A stretch of 7,072 nucleotides of DNA from an uncultured Clostridia bacterium (GCA_945871545.1 CAMBWJ010000090.1:1-7072); one strand, 5' to 3'. Numbered from the stretch's first letter, positions 1-6,874 are shown. Notes: generated by a model from the sequence alone, not told the origin. A program made the numbers and translations.

Positions 1-1
1 G

Positions 2-376
2 GCCTACAACGTGCTTCTGTACATCGTGTGCGGCATTGTGATTGAGAGCTGGATTCTGCCGCTGTACTCCATCGTGACCTACGCCGCCGCACTAAAGGCG
101 GTGGACTACATGGTGGAGGGCTTCGACCGCTGCAAGGCAGCGATGATCATCACCGTGCGGCCACGGGAGATCTGCGCTGCGCTGACGGACACCTTCTCCA
201 CCGGCATCACCCGCATCGAGGCCCAGGGCGGCTACTCCGGCCAGGGCAGGGACGTGCTCTACTTCGTGGTGAACCGCTTCCAGATTTCCCGGCTGCGGGA
301 CATCGTGCACGAGCTGGACCCCACGGCCTACATCACCATCTCCGAGGTGGCGGACATCTTCCGCGGGGACGGTTGA
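2..376 (+). CDS. YitT-family membrane protein, C-terminal part (DUF2179), 5' truncated by window edge
   Basis: The frame is open from base 2 (A-Y-N-V-L-L-Y...) to the TGA at 374-376, giving about 124 residues. The GTG at 11 is internal to the frame and is not a credible start; the real start lies to the left of the window. The first ~35 residues are hydrophobic and read as the end of the last transmembrane segment of a YitT-type integral membrane protein. The rest matches the cytoplasmic DUF2179 domain: a beta strand (AAMIITVRP), then an ITRIEAQGGYSG turn, a VLYFVVNRFQ strand, an arginine/leucine helix, and a DPTAYITISEV strand close to the C-terminus. That order and the GGYSG turn are typical of the family. 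Full-length members are usually around 280-300 residues, so roughly the last 40% is present. The biochemical role of YitT proteins is not settled, and transport or ligand sensing at the membrane is only suggested. The family call is confident; the function is not. Confidence 0.88.
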   Translation, partial: AYNVLLYIVCGIVIESWILPLYSIVTYAAALKAVDYMVEGFDRCKAAMIITVRPREICAALTDTFSTGITRIEAQGGYSGQGRDVLYFVVNRFQISRLRDIVHELDPTAYITISEVADIFRGDG

Positions 377-417
377 TGCGCGCGGTTCAAAATAATGTTG
401 AGATTCAATATACGCGG

Positions 418-460
418 TGGTGTTTCTCCACATTCTATGATATAATTTTAAGCATATAAT
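418..460 (+). promoter_or_regulatory. Extended -10 sigma-A-type promoter for the CotH-domain gene
   Basis: A perfect extended -10 element, TG-A-TATAAT, lies at 438-446, with a second TATAAT at 455-460. The hexamer 17 bp upstream of the first (418-423, TGGTGT) is a poor -35, which fits a promoter that relies on its extended -10. Transcription would start near 452-454, about 35 bases before the ATG at 489. The surrounding stretch is AT-rich, in contrast to the GC-rich genes on both sides. The 377-488 spacer shows no convincing terminator for the upstream gene; the only inverted repeats are short (TTGA-GAT-TCAA at 398-408 and GTGG...CCAC at 417-431). Confidence 0.6.
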
Positions 461-471
461 TTCTATTTATT

Positions 472-480
472 AAGGAAGGT
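472..480 (+). promoter_or_regulatory. Ribosome binding site for the CotH-domain gene
   Basis: AAGGAAGGT ends 8 bases before the ATG at 489. This purine-rich Shine-Dalgarno match supports 489 as the start. The first in-frame residues then form a basic cytoplasmic tail followed by a hydrophobic helix, as expected for an exported protein. Confidence 0.7.
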
Positions 481-488
481 TTCCCGAA

Positions 489-3400
489 ATGAAGCGAGGT
501 CAGAAGCCCCACTCCAATCCCCACAGAAAGCTGTGGCTGCGCAACAGCGGCAGTCTCGGCAAGGCCCTGGGGCCAATCATCCTTCTCGGTCTGGGAATGC
601 TGCTGGCGGGCTGGCTGCTTGGCCTGAGCGGATTGTCCAGCATCCATGGAGATGCGTCGGCCCAGGCGGACGTTTCCCTGCGCATCAGCGAGATCCAGAG
701 TGCCAACGCAAGCACGCTCCTCGCCGCCGACGGCTCCGCGCCCGATTGGATTGAGATCGAGAACTGCGGCGATGTGCCCGTATCCCTCAGCGGCGTGACG
801 CTGGCGATCGACGCGAAGGTCAACAAGGTGCTCAGCTTCCCGAACGTGAGTCTGGGCGCGGGCGAATACCTGCTGGTCTACGCGGATGGCAAAGCCTCCC
901 CGCGGACGGACGGCGTGCTGCATGCCCCCTTCAATCTACCCGCCTCCGGCGGATGCACCCTCTTCCTGCTGGCCACCGACGGCAGCATTCTCGATTGCGT
1001 CGAGCCGCCGGAGCTGGAGGCGGACTGCTCCTACGGCCGCATCGGCGGCGCATGGGAGGTCTGCCTGGTCGCCACGCCCGGCGCTGAAAACCGCGCCTTC
1101 ACGTCCAACGCAGCCATCGAGGTGGAGCTGTGCGAGGGCACGGTGGAAATCAGCGAGGTCATGAGCGCCAACAGCATCTACTTCCCCGACGAGAACGGCG
1201 AGTGCTGCGACTACATCGAACTGCACAACCTCACGGACGACCCCGTCAATCTGGAGGGCTACCATCTCTCCGACAATGCCGCGCGGCTGACCAAATGGAA
1301 GCTGCCCGACGTGACCCTGCCCGCCGGCGGCTACCTGGCCATTCACTGCTCCGGCTACGACCGGACGGACGATCCGGAGCATCTGCACACCAGCTTCAGG
1401 CTGTCCCGGGATGGCGAGCGCCTGTTCCTCTCCGATCCCAGCGGTGCGGCGATCTCCTCGGTGAACGTCCCCCTGCTGGAAAAGGGCCAGGCCTACTCCC
1501 TCAAGAGCGGCAGCTGGACGAGCGAGCTGCCGCCCACGCCAAATCTGGAAAACCGCGCGTCCTCCGCATCCCGGGTACAACTCAACAGCATCGACGGCGT
1601 CAGCCTGCGCATCAGCGAGGTGATGGCCTCGCCCACGGACGGCAGCGCCGATTGGATCGAAATTTTCAACACGGGCAACGAGAGCCTGGATCTGGGCAGC
1701 TACGCCCTGTCCAACGACATGAACCATCCCCGCAAGTGGCAGTTCCCCGCCGGAACCACCCTCGGCCCGCAGGAATACATGATCGTGTTCTGCGACAGCA
1801 GCGCTCTGCCCCGGCAGAGCAGCTATCTGTGCGTGCCCTTCTCTCTGTCCGCCTGCGGCGGCTATACGCTCTGCCTGTCCACCCCCGGCGGCCGGATCTT
1901 TGACACCGTCTACATGCCCCAGCAGATCGGCGACGTAAGCTATGGCCGCAGCGACAGCGGACAGACCGGTTATCTGCCCTCGGTCACGCCGCTCTCCGCC
2001 AACGGCAGCGCATATTACGAGGGCCGCGCAGAGGTCGCGGAGTACTCCGTGTCCGGCGGTCTGTTCACCACCGGCCAGAGCTTCAGCGTCAGCCTGAGCG
2101 CCGGAAGCGGAGATCGCATCTACTACACGCTGGACTGCTCCGACCCCACCGAGTCCTCCACGCTCTACACCGGCACGCCGATTCCCGTGTCCTCCACCAC
2201 CATCCTGCGCACCCGCGTGTACAGGGACGGCTGCCTGCCCTCCCTGATGGACACCCAGAGCTATCTGTTCGACGTGCAGGGCGCAGGCGAAATGCCTTAC
2301 GTGATCTCTCTGGTCAGCGATCCCACGGGACTGTTCAGCCATAAGACCGGCATCATGGTCAAGGGGCCCAACGCCACGGACAAGTTCCCCTACGGAGCCT
2401 ACGGCAAGGGCGCCAACTTCTGGATGGACTGGGAGCGCGAATCCCATATCGAATTCTACACCGGGACGGGCAAGCAGGCGATCTCCCAGGAATGCGGAAT
2501 CAAGATTCACGGCCGCAATTCCCGTGCCTACGAGATCAAGAGCTTCAAGCTGATCGCCCGGGGGCGCTACGGGGACAAGCTGTTCCGCTACCCCCTCTTC
2601 TCCGACCGCGACGACGAGGCCTACAACACGCTGCTGCTGCGCTACACCGGCCAGGACTACAAGAGCGCCTTCATGCGCGACCCGGTGCTGACCTCCCTGG
2701 CGGCGAACACTTCCGTGCTCTATCAGGCGGCCGAGGAGTGCATCGTCTATCTCAACGGCGAGTATTACAGCGCCATGTACATCCGCGAGCACATGAACAC
2801 CGACGCCATCTGCCGTCAGATGGGCTGGGAGGGCCGCGAGGACGGCATCGATCTGGTCTCCGGCAGCGCCATCGTTCGCCAGGGCTCCAATGATACCTTC
2901 GCCGCACTGGAGGCGTATCTCAGGTCCCATGACGTGACCACGCAGGAGGCCTATGAATACATCGATTCCGTCGTGGACATCGACAACTTCATCGAGTACA
3001 TCTCCATGCAGCTGGTGATCGGCACCTACGACACCGTCAACGTCAAGCGCTACCGCGACCCCGAGGGCGACGGCAAGTGGCGCTGGATCCTCTACGACGT
3101 GGATCGCAGCATGCGTGAAAATCTGAACAGCTTCAAGATTCTGGCAAGCGGTGAGTATGGCAGGCTGTTCAAATCGTGCATGCGCAATCCCACGATCCGC
3201 GAGCGCTTCCTGACCTACTTCAACCGGGCGCTGGCCACCTATATGTCGCCCCAGAGCCTGTCCGACATGATCCAGAATCAGTATCAACGCCTGCAGCCGG
3301 TGCTGCCCCAGTATCTGGACATGATCGGCGTCACGCGCAGCGAGTACGACGCCAGTGTGAAGAGCTTCACCAACCGCGCCGTCAGGCGCCCCTCCGAGAT

Positions 3401-3503
3401 CATCCGGCACTGCGCCTCCTATCTGAATCTGAGCAAGGAGGAGACCAGCCGCTACTTCGCCGACGCAATCGAGGCCATCGACGCCTACAATTCGCAGAGC
3501 TGA
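489..3503 (+). CDS. Exported CotH-kinase-domain protein with three LTD repeats and a CHB_HEX_C-type domain
   Basis: This 1004-residue protein begins with a basic N-terminus (residues 1-26, rich in K/R/H), then a hydrophobic segment at about 27-49. The segment is either a signal anchor or an uncleaved signal peptide; an A-S-A-Q-A stretch at 56-60 could be a signal peptidase site. Three lamin-tail-like domains follow, at about 62-205, 216-355 and 370-508. Each opens with an I-S-E-[IV] strand (66, 221, 375) and has a D-[WY]-I-E-[IL] strand (86, 241, 388). Residues ~516-595 resemble the chitobiase/hexosaminidase C-terminal domain (IYYTLDCSDPTESSTLY, then T-x-L-R-T-R-V). Residues ~601-960 match the CotH family: IKIHGRNSR (671-679), KSFKL (684-688), LLLRYTGQD (715-723), VYLNGEYYSAMYIREHMN (753-770), a YDTVN segment (847-851) and WILYDVDRSM (866-875). 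The aspartates at 848, 870 and 872 are the likely catalytic/metal residues of this atypical protein kinase fold. B. subtilis CotH phosphorylates spore-coat proteins, but substrates of large LTD-CotH proteins are unknown to me. By topology the kinase domain should lie outside the membrane. No cell-wall sorting motif is visible at the C-terminus. The domain calls are strong; the role (surface or spore-envelope phosphorylation) is inference. Confidence 0.9.
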   Translation: MKRGQKPHSNPHRKLWLRNSGSLGKALGPIILLGLGMLLAGWLLGLSGLSSIHGDASAQADVSLRISEIQSANASTLLAADGSAPDWIEIENCGDVPVSLSGVTLAIDAKVNKVLSFPNVSLGAGEYLLVYADGKASPRTDGVLHAPFNLPASGGCTLFLLATDGSILDCVEPPELEADCSYGRIGGAWEVCLVATPGAENRAFTSNAAIEVELCEGTVEISEVMSANSIYFPDENGECCDYIELHNLTDDPVNLEGYHLSDNAARLTKWKLPDVTLPAGGYLAIHCSGYDRTDDPEHLHTSFRLSRDGERLFLSDPSGAAISSVNVPLLEKGQAYSLKSGSWTSELPPTPNLENRASSASRVQLNSIDGVSLRISEVMASPTDGSADWIEIFNTGNESLDLGSYALSNDMNHPRKWQFPAGTTLGPQEYMIVFCDSSALPRQSSYLCVPFSLSACGGYTLCLSTPGGRIFDTVYMPQQIGDVSYGRSDSGQTGYLPSVTPLSANGSAYYEGRAEVAEYSVSGGLFTTGQSFSVSLSAGSGDRIYYTLDCSDPTESSTLYTGTPIPVSSTTILRTRVYRDGCLPSLMDTQSYLFDVQGAGEMPYVISLVSDPTGLFSHKTGIMVKGPNATDKFPYGAYGKGANFWMDWERESHIEFYTGTGKQAISQECGIKIHGRNSRAYEIKSFKLIARGRYGDKLFRYPLFSDRDDEAYNTLLLRYTGQDYKSAFMRDPVLTSLAANTSVLYQAAEECIVYLNGEYYSAMYIREHMNTDAICRQMGWEGREDGIDLVSGSAIVRQGSNDTFAALEAYLRSHDVTTQEAYEYIDSVVDIDNFIEYISMQLVIGTYDTVNVKRYRDPEGDGKWRWILYDVDRSMRENLNSFKILASGEYGRLFKSCMRNPTIRERFLTYFNRALATYMSPQSLSDMIQNQYQRLQPVLPQYLDMIGVTRSEYDASVKSFTNRAVRRPSEIIRHCASYLNLSKEETSRYFADAIEAIDAYNSQS

Positions 3504-3509
3504 CGCGAC

Positions 3510-3542
3510 AAAAGCCTGTTCCCATGTTGGGAACAGGCTTTT
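3510..3542. terminator. Bidirectional Rho-independent terminator between convergent genes
   Basis: A perfect 14-bp stem, AAAAGCCTGTTCCC (3510-3523) with GGGAACAGGCTTTT (3529-3542), encloses a 5-base loop ATGTT. It begins 6 bases after the stop codon of the CotH-domain gene. The A run on one arm and the T run on the other give a U tract in either direction, so it can also end transcripts arriving from the minus-strand gene that stops at 3598. Confidence 0.9.
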
Positions 3543-3556
3543 GTATTCTGGCTATG

Positions 3557-3587
3557 CGGCGCTTCCTGCGATGGAGCGCCGGTTTTT
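3557..3587 (+). terminator. Second, backup Rho-independent terminator
   Basis: CGGCGCTTC (3557-3565) pairs with GGAGCGCCG (3573-3581), a 9-bp GC-rich stem with one T-G wobble and a 7-base loop. It is followed by G then TTTTT (3583-3587). It has a U tract only in the plus direction, so it would catch read-through from the CotH-domain gene before it enters the opposing gene at 3598. Confidence 0.65.
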
Positions 3588-3597
3588 CATGTCCGCC

Positions 3598-4353
3598 TCA
3601 CGCGCGCGCGAGCCAGTGCACGATGTTCTGCCAGAGGCGGCTGTAGTGCTTCCAGCTGCACAGCTCGGGGGAGGCCCAGTGGGGCGCGCAATCGCAGGTG
3701 TAGGCCATGGTGCGGCCCGCGCCGCAGTCCCAGGCGGCGATGATGGGATCGTCCTCCCGGCGAGCGATGAGCGTGGCTCCCGGCTTGAGCATGGTGCGGT
3801 TGTAGCCCAGCATCCAGGGCATGGGCTCGTCGATGCCGTCCATCACCGGATGCTCCGGTGCGACGGTCTCCGGGCAGAAGCCCTCGGGGCACTCCACGCG
3901 GTCGTCGCAGCTCAGCAGCTCCACCGGCAGAATCTCCTCGATGGCGGTGCGCTTGTAGCAGCCCTTGGCCTCGATGCCCATGTAGGTGAGGTACCCGCCG
4001 ATCATGCAGAAGCCGCCTCCGGCGCGCACGTAGTCGCGGATCAGGTGCAGCTTGTTCACGGTGCGCTCACTGGCGAAGAAGGTCTTGGTGGAGATCAGCA
4101 TGGTGTTCGCACCCACGTCGCTGAGCATCACCACGTCGTACTTCTGCAGCTCCTCCAGCGTCTGCGGGAAGTCGAATTCCACGCGGTGGCAGGGGATGTG
4201 GGTGAACGCGATGCCGCCCTCCCGCAGCCGGTCGCCCACGTAATTCGCGCATTCCTCATAGCGATAGGTCGTAAAGGAGTCCACGCCCTTGGTTTCCGTG
4301 GTCTGAATCATCCAGGATTCGCCGACAAAGAGTACCGAAAGCTGCTTGCCCAT
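3598..4353 (-). CDS. Putative glutamine-amidotransferase-like protein (GATase1_like, DUF1355 family)
   Basis: A 251-residue protein with no signal peptide or membrane segment, so probably cytoplasmic. It opens with a beta strand, LSVLFVGESW (5-14), and shows the flavodoxin-like pattern of class I glutamine amidotransferase relatives: a second strand VVMLSDVGANTM (74-85), and AGGGFCMIGGYLTYMGIEAKG (111-131) at the nucleophile-elbow position. Next come ILPVELLSCDDRVECPEG (141-158), EHPVMDG (167-173), the WMLGYN segment (180-185), and a C-terminal GAGRTMAYTCDCAPHW run (211-226). This arrangement is characteristic of the DUF1355/GATase1_like family. The canonical G-x-C-x-G elbow is not formed: C116 is followed by M-I-G-G. 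A true glutaminase activity is therefore doubtful. Relatives are usually annotated as cytoplasmic proteins or ThuA-like, with no firmly established reaction. The ATG at 4353 has a good ribosome binding site. The gene lies 66 bases downstream of spoIIE on the same strand but appears to have its own promoter. Confidence 0.85.
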   Translation of the reverse strand: MGKQLSVLFVGESWMIQTTETKGVDSFTTYRYEECANYVGDRLREGGIAFTHIPCHRVEFDFPQTLEELQKYDVVMLSDVGANTMLISTKTFFASERTVNKLHLIRDYVRAGGGFCMIGGYLTYMGIEAKGCYKRTAIEEILPVELLSCDDRVECPEGFCPETVAPEHPVMDGIDEPMPWMLGYNRTMLKPGATLIARREDDPIIAAWDCGAGRTMAYTCDCAPHWASPELCSWKHYSRLWQNIVHWLARA

Positions 4354-4359
4354 GTATCT

Positions 4360-4366
4360 TCCTCCC
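4360..4366 (-). promoter_or_regulatory. Ribosome binding site for the DUF1355 gene
   Basis: Read on the minus strand, GGGAGGA precedes the ATG at 4353 by 6 bases. This is a near-consensus Shine-Dalgarno sequence and fixes the start. Confidence 0.75.
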
Positions 4367-4389
4367 GAAAGGTAAAATTTGCTGTCTCC

Positions 4390-4418
4390 AGTTTACCACA
4401 GCTTCCTCAGAAAATCAA
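4390..4418 (-). promoter_or_regulatory. Candidate sigma-A-type promoter for the DUF1355 gene
   Basis: On the minus strand, TTGATT (4413-4418) and TAAACT (4390-4395) are separated by exactly 17 bases, and the -10 is preceded by TGG, resembling an extended -10. The site begins just past the spoIIE stop codon (4420-4422). It suggests that the downstream gene can be transcribed independently of spoIIE. No clear hairpin terminator is visible between the two genes, so read-through from spoIIE is also possible. Confidence 0.5.
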
Positions 4419-4419
4419 T

Positions 4420-6753
4420 TCATTGGCCGGACATCGCCTCCTCCCCAATTGCATTGCCACGGCTGCGCGCGTCCACGATGCGCGCGCAGATGCAGCTGAG
4501 GTCGTCGATCCGACCCCGGCCCCGGCGCAGCGCCGCCTCGCGCACCAGGCGCTCCGCCAGCACCTCCGGCGCACAGCCCGCGCTCAGACGCGCAAGGCGG
4601 TCGATCATCAGGCCGTCCCCGGCCTCCATCACGCCGTCCGATCCCATCACGATCACGTCTCCCGGGCGCAGCCGCACCCGCGTCACCGCAGGCTGCACCC
4701 GCTCCAGAATCCCCAGCGGCAGCCGCCCGCTCTCCACATGCAGCAGCTCATTGCCCCGCAGGATCAGCGAACGGCTGGCTGCCAGCTTGGAAAACTCCGC
4801 CACGCCGGTGTTCAGATCCACCGCGCACAGATCCACCGTGGCGAACATGTCCTCGCCGCTGCGCATCAGCATCTGCTGGTTCACCGTCTCCAGCGCCAGC
4901 GGGAACGAAATGCCCGCGTACAGAAAGCGCCACAGCAGCCGCAGCGTCTCCGCGCTCTCCTGCGCCGCCGCCTCGCCGCTGCCCATGCCGTCGGAGAGCA
5001 TCAGAACCATTTTGCTCCGGCCCAGAGGGCGCAGCAGGTGGCTGTCGCCGTTGACCTGACCCGCCACGCCGGACTGGCAGCGCACGCCCGTCTCCACCGC
5101 GTACCTCGGCCGCTGGGCAAACAGCAGCGCGTCCCCCTGGATCTCCGGCGCAAACCCGCCGCCGAAGGCCTTGCCCAGCGCTCGGCTGGCCCGCTGCACC
5201 TCCTCCCGTCTCCAACCGCCGCCCGGACGGCTCAGGCGAACCTCCGCGCCGTCCAGACCGATGGCCGCGGCCTCGCAGTCCGCAAGGCCCGCGCTGTCCA
5301 GCGCCGCATTGAGCTGCTCCAGTCGCCGCCCCCGGAAGGACACCGGCGCAGCCTGCCTGTCCGCCAGGTCGTAGAGGATCTCCCGCGCCTGCGCAAGCTG
5401 GGCCGACAGCAGCTGATCCGTGGCACATCTCTTGATCTCCGATCTTCGCTTCTCCGCAAAGTCCCTAAGCAGCAGCCCCAGGCGGTCGGGAATCATCCGC
5501 CCCCGGCGGCAGATGCGCAGCACGTCCGGCGGAATCTCCCCGTCGGAGAACAGCACCCGCATCCCCGGCGGCGCATCCACCCGATCCAGCGCCTCGGTGA
5601 TCAGCTGGCAGAGGAAGCGCACCGCATGGTTGTCCTCGCCGTTCCAGCAGTCCCCGTAGCCCGGACAGCCGCCGCAGAGCCGCTGACGCATCTCGCAGAT
5701 CAGCTCCTGCTCGCCGGGAACATCCGTGGGCGCGGCGCAGCCCTCCGCCATGTCGCCGAAGGCGTCGCCCAGCGCCCGCAGCTGAATGCGCGCCTGGGCT
5801 GTGACCTCCCGGGCGATGCGATCCGGCTCCCGGGCCTCCTCCCGGGGCGGCGCGGTAAAGCGCTGGGCGCACTGCAGGACAGCCTCCGGCAGCAGCAGGT
5901 AAACCAGCGCCGCAATGAGCGCCCACTGGGGCTCCGGCGCGCCCGCACCCGCCGCCAGGCGGAACACCAGCAGCGCAAGCACCAGCGCCAGTCCTCGCTG
6001 CCAGCGCGCGCTGAACTCCCGCCAGCAGGCCACCAGCGCGCCCAGGGCAAGTCCCCCCAGCTTCAACAGCGGCGCGCCGCCTGCAGCCAGCGCCACTCCC
6101 CCCAGCACGCCCGCAGCCGCGCCCAGACCCGGTGCAAGCAGGATTCCCAGCGCAGCGGCGATCTCCGCGGCGGCGGGGAGCGTCTGCTGGAGCCCCACGA
6201 TGCACGCGCAGGCCAGCAGAATCAGCCCCACCCGCTCCTGAAGCATCAGCCGCCGCCGGTTTGCGCGCAGCCGCAGCGCGGGCAGCAGAAAGGGTGCGGC
6301 CGTTGCCGACAGAGCTGCGCAGGCCAGCGCCCGCAGGGAATTGAGCGCATCGCCCCCGGCCCACACCAGCGACGGAAGCAGCACGCCCAGCCCCGCCACC
6401 AGCGACACCCGCGTCTCCTCCGCGCCCCGCTTCAGCGCGGGAACCAGCCCGCAGATCAGCTCGCCCGCCAGCACCGCCGCGCAGCAGATGGCCGGCATCA
6501 GCGCCGCATCCGCAAGCGGCAGCCGCAGCGCCCCCAGCAGGCAGCCCGCCGCCAGCGCCGCCGCACTCTCCCCCGCCGCAAGACCCGCCGCCATCAGCGC
6601 CGCCGCCAGCGGCGAGGCGCGCATCAGCAGCTCCGCACGCATCATGAGGAACATCGCCCCCGTCAGCGCCGCCGGACGCAGCGCGCGCCTGCCCAGCACC
6701 CGCAGGCGCTGCATCGCTCCCAGGCCCCTCTCCCATTGAAGCACACGCAGCAT
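4420..6753 (-). CDS. spoIIE: Stage II sporulation protein E, PP2C-type serine phosphatase
   Basis: A 777-residue protein, somewhat shorter than B. subtilis SpoIIE (about 827). SpoIIE dephosphorylates the anti-anti-sigma factor SpoIIAA and so releases sigma-F in the forespore; in B. subtilis it also localises to the polar septum with FtsZ. Residues ~25-300 are a long run of Ala/Leu/Gly-rich hydrophobic segments, consistent with the roughly ten-helix membrane region of the family. A cytoplasmic linker follows (~300-545), containing a cysteine cluster (C353, C360, C363, C369) and charged helices around 410-465. The C-terminal phosphatase domain (~550-765) keeps the PP2C metal-binding aspartates: VNGDSHLL (D570), MLSDGMGSG (D588), VMGSDGVME (D706) and RIDDLS (D750/D751). 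The substrate-side MFATVDL and LPLGIL segments are also present. I chose the ATG at 6753 because AGGGGGGA sits 7 bases upstream; an in-frame ATG at 6819 has no ribosome binding site. Members of the divIC/tilS/hprT/ftsH group that often lies near spoIIE are absent from the window. Confidence 0.95.
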   Translation of the reverse strand: MLRVLQWERGLGAMQRLRVLGRRALRPAALTGAMFLMMRAELLMRASPLAAALMAAGLAAGESAAALAAGCLLGALRLPLADAALMPAICCAAVLAGELICGLVPALKRGAEETRVSLVAGLGVLLPSLVWAGGDALNSLRALACAALSATAAPFLLPALRLRANRRRLMLQERVGLILLACACIVGLQQTLPAAAEIAAALGILLAPGLGAAAGVLGGVALAAGGAPLLKLGGLALGALVACWREFSARWQRGLALVLALLVFRLAAGAGAPEPQWALIAALVYLLLPEAVLQCAQRFTAPPREEAREPDRIAREVTAQARIQLRALGDAFGDMAEGCAAPTDVPGEQELICEMRQRLCGGCPGYGDCWNGEDNHAVRFLCQLITEALDRVDAPPGMRVLFSDGEIPPDVLRICRRGRMIPDRLGLLLRDFAEKRRSEIKRCATDQLLSAQLAQAREILYDLADRQAAPVSFRGRRLEQLNAALDSAGLADCEAAAIGLDGAEVRLSRPGGGWRREEVQRASRALGKAFGGGFAPEIQGDALLFAQRPRYAVETGVRCQSGVAGQVNGDSHLLRPLGRSKMVLMLSDGMGSGEAAAQESAETLRLLWRFLYAGISFPLALETVNQQMLMRSGEDMFATVDLCAVDLNTGVAEFSKLAASRSLILRGNELLHVESGRLPLGILERVQPAVTRVRLRPGDVIVMGSDGVMEAGDGLMIDRLARLSAGCAPEVLAERLVREAALRRGRGRIDDLSCICARIVDARSRGNAIGEEAMSGQ

Positions 6754-6760
6754 TTCTCCA

Positions 6761-6768
6761 TCCCCCCT
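6761..6768 (-). promoter_or_regulatory. Ribosome binding site that sets the spoIIE start
   Basis: On the minus strand, AGGGGGGA lies 7 bases before the ATG at 6753. The longer in-frame alternative at 6819 is preceded by an AT-rich stretch without a Shine-Dalgarno match, so the shorter 777-residue product is preferred. Confidence 0.65.
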
Positions 6769-6874
6769 GGCTTTGAAGTGGAAATTATCTATGTGCGGCA
6801 AAGCTGTGCGAGAACGCATATTCTGCGAAAATCTGGCAACAATGATTGCATCATGCGGAGAACCGCAGGATAAA

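Noticed and set aside
398..431. Short inverted repeats TTGA-GAT-TCAA and GTGG...CCAC as a terminator for the YitT gene
   Set aside because: The stems are only four base pairs, and neither is followed by a T run, so they cannot be supported as a Rho-independent terminator.
936..3410. Long open frame (824 codons) on the minus strand opposite the CotH-domain gene
   Set aside because: The translation is a Gly/Ala/Val/His-rich shadow typical of the antisense strand of GC-rich genes. The plus-strand frame has clear domains, a promoter, a ribosome binding site and a terminator.
5465..6736. 423-codon open frame on the minus strand overlapping spoIIE in another frame
   Set aside because: Its composition is almost entirely Gly, Ala and Arg, as produced by frame-shifting an Ala/Leu-rich membrane region; it has no domain match or ribosome binding site.
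6754..6819. Upstream in-frame ATG at 6819 as the spoIIE start (799 residues)
   Set aside because: No Shine-Dalgarno sequence precedes it, whereas AGGGGGGA lies 7 bases before the ATG at 6753, and the extra 22 residues do not resemble a SpoIIE N-terminus.
6820..6834. TTTTCGCAGAA on the minus strand as a Spo0A box upstream of spoIIE
   Set aside because: It matches the TGTCGAA-type consensus at only about four of seven positions on the better strand, which is expected by chance in an AT-rich spacer.
3541..6873. A very long open frame (1110 codons) on the plus strand opposite spoIIE and the DUF1355 gene
   Set aside because: It is the antisense shadow of two well-supported genes in GC-rich DNA. 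Its translation is low-complexity, full of Arg, Gln, His and Pro, has no recognisable domain, and starts inside a terminator region without a ribosome binding site.
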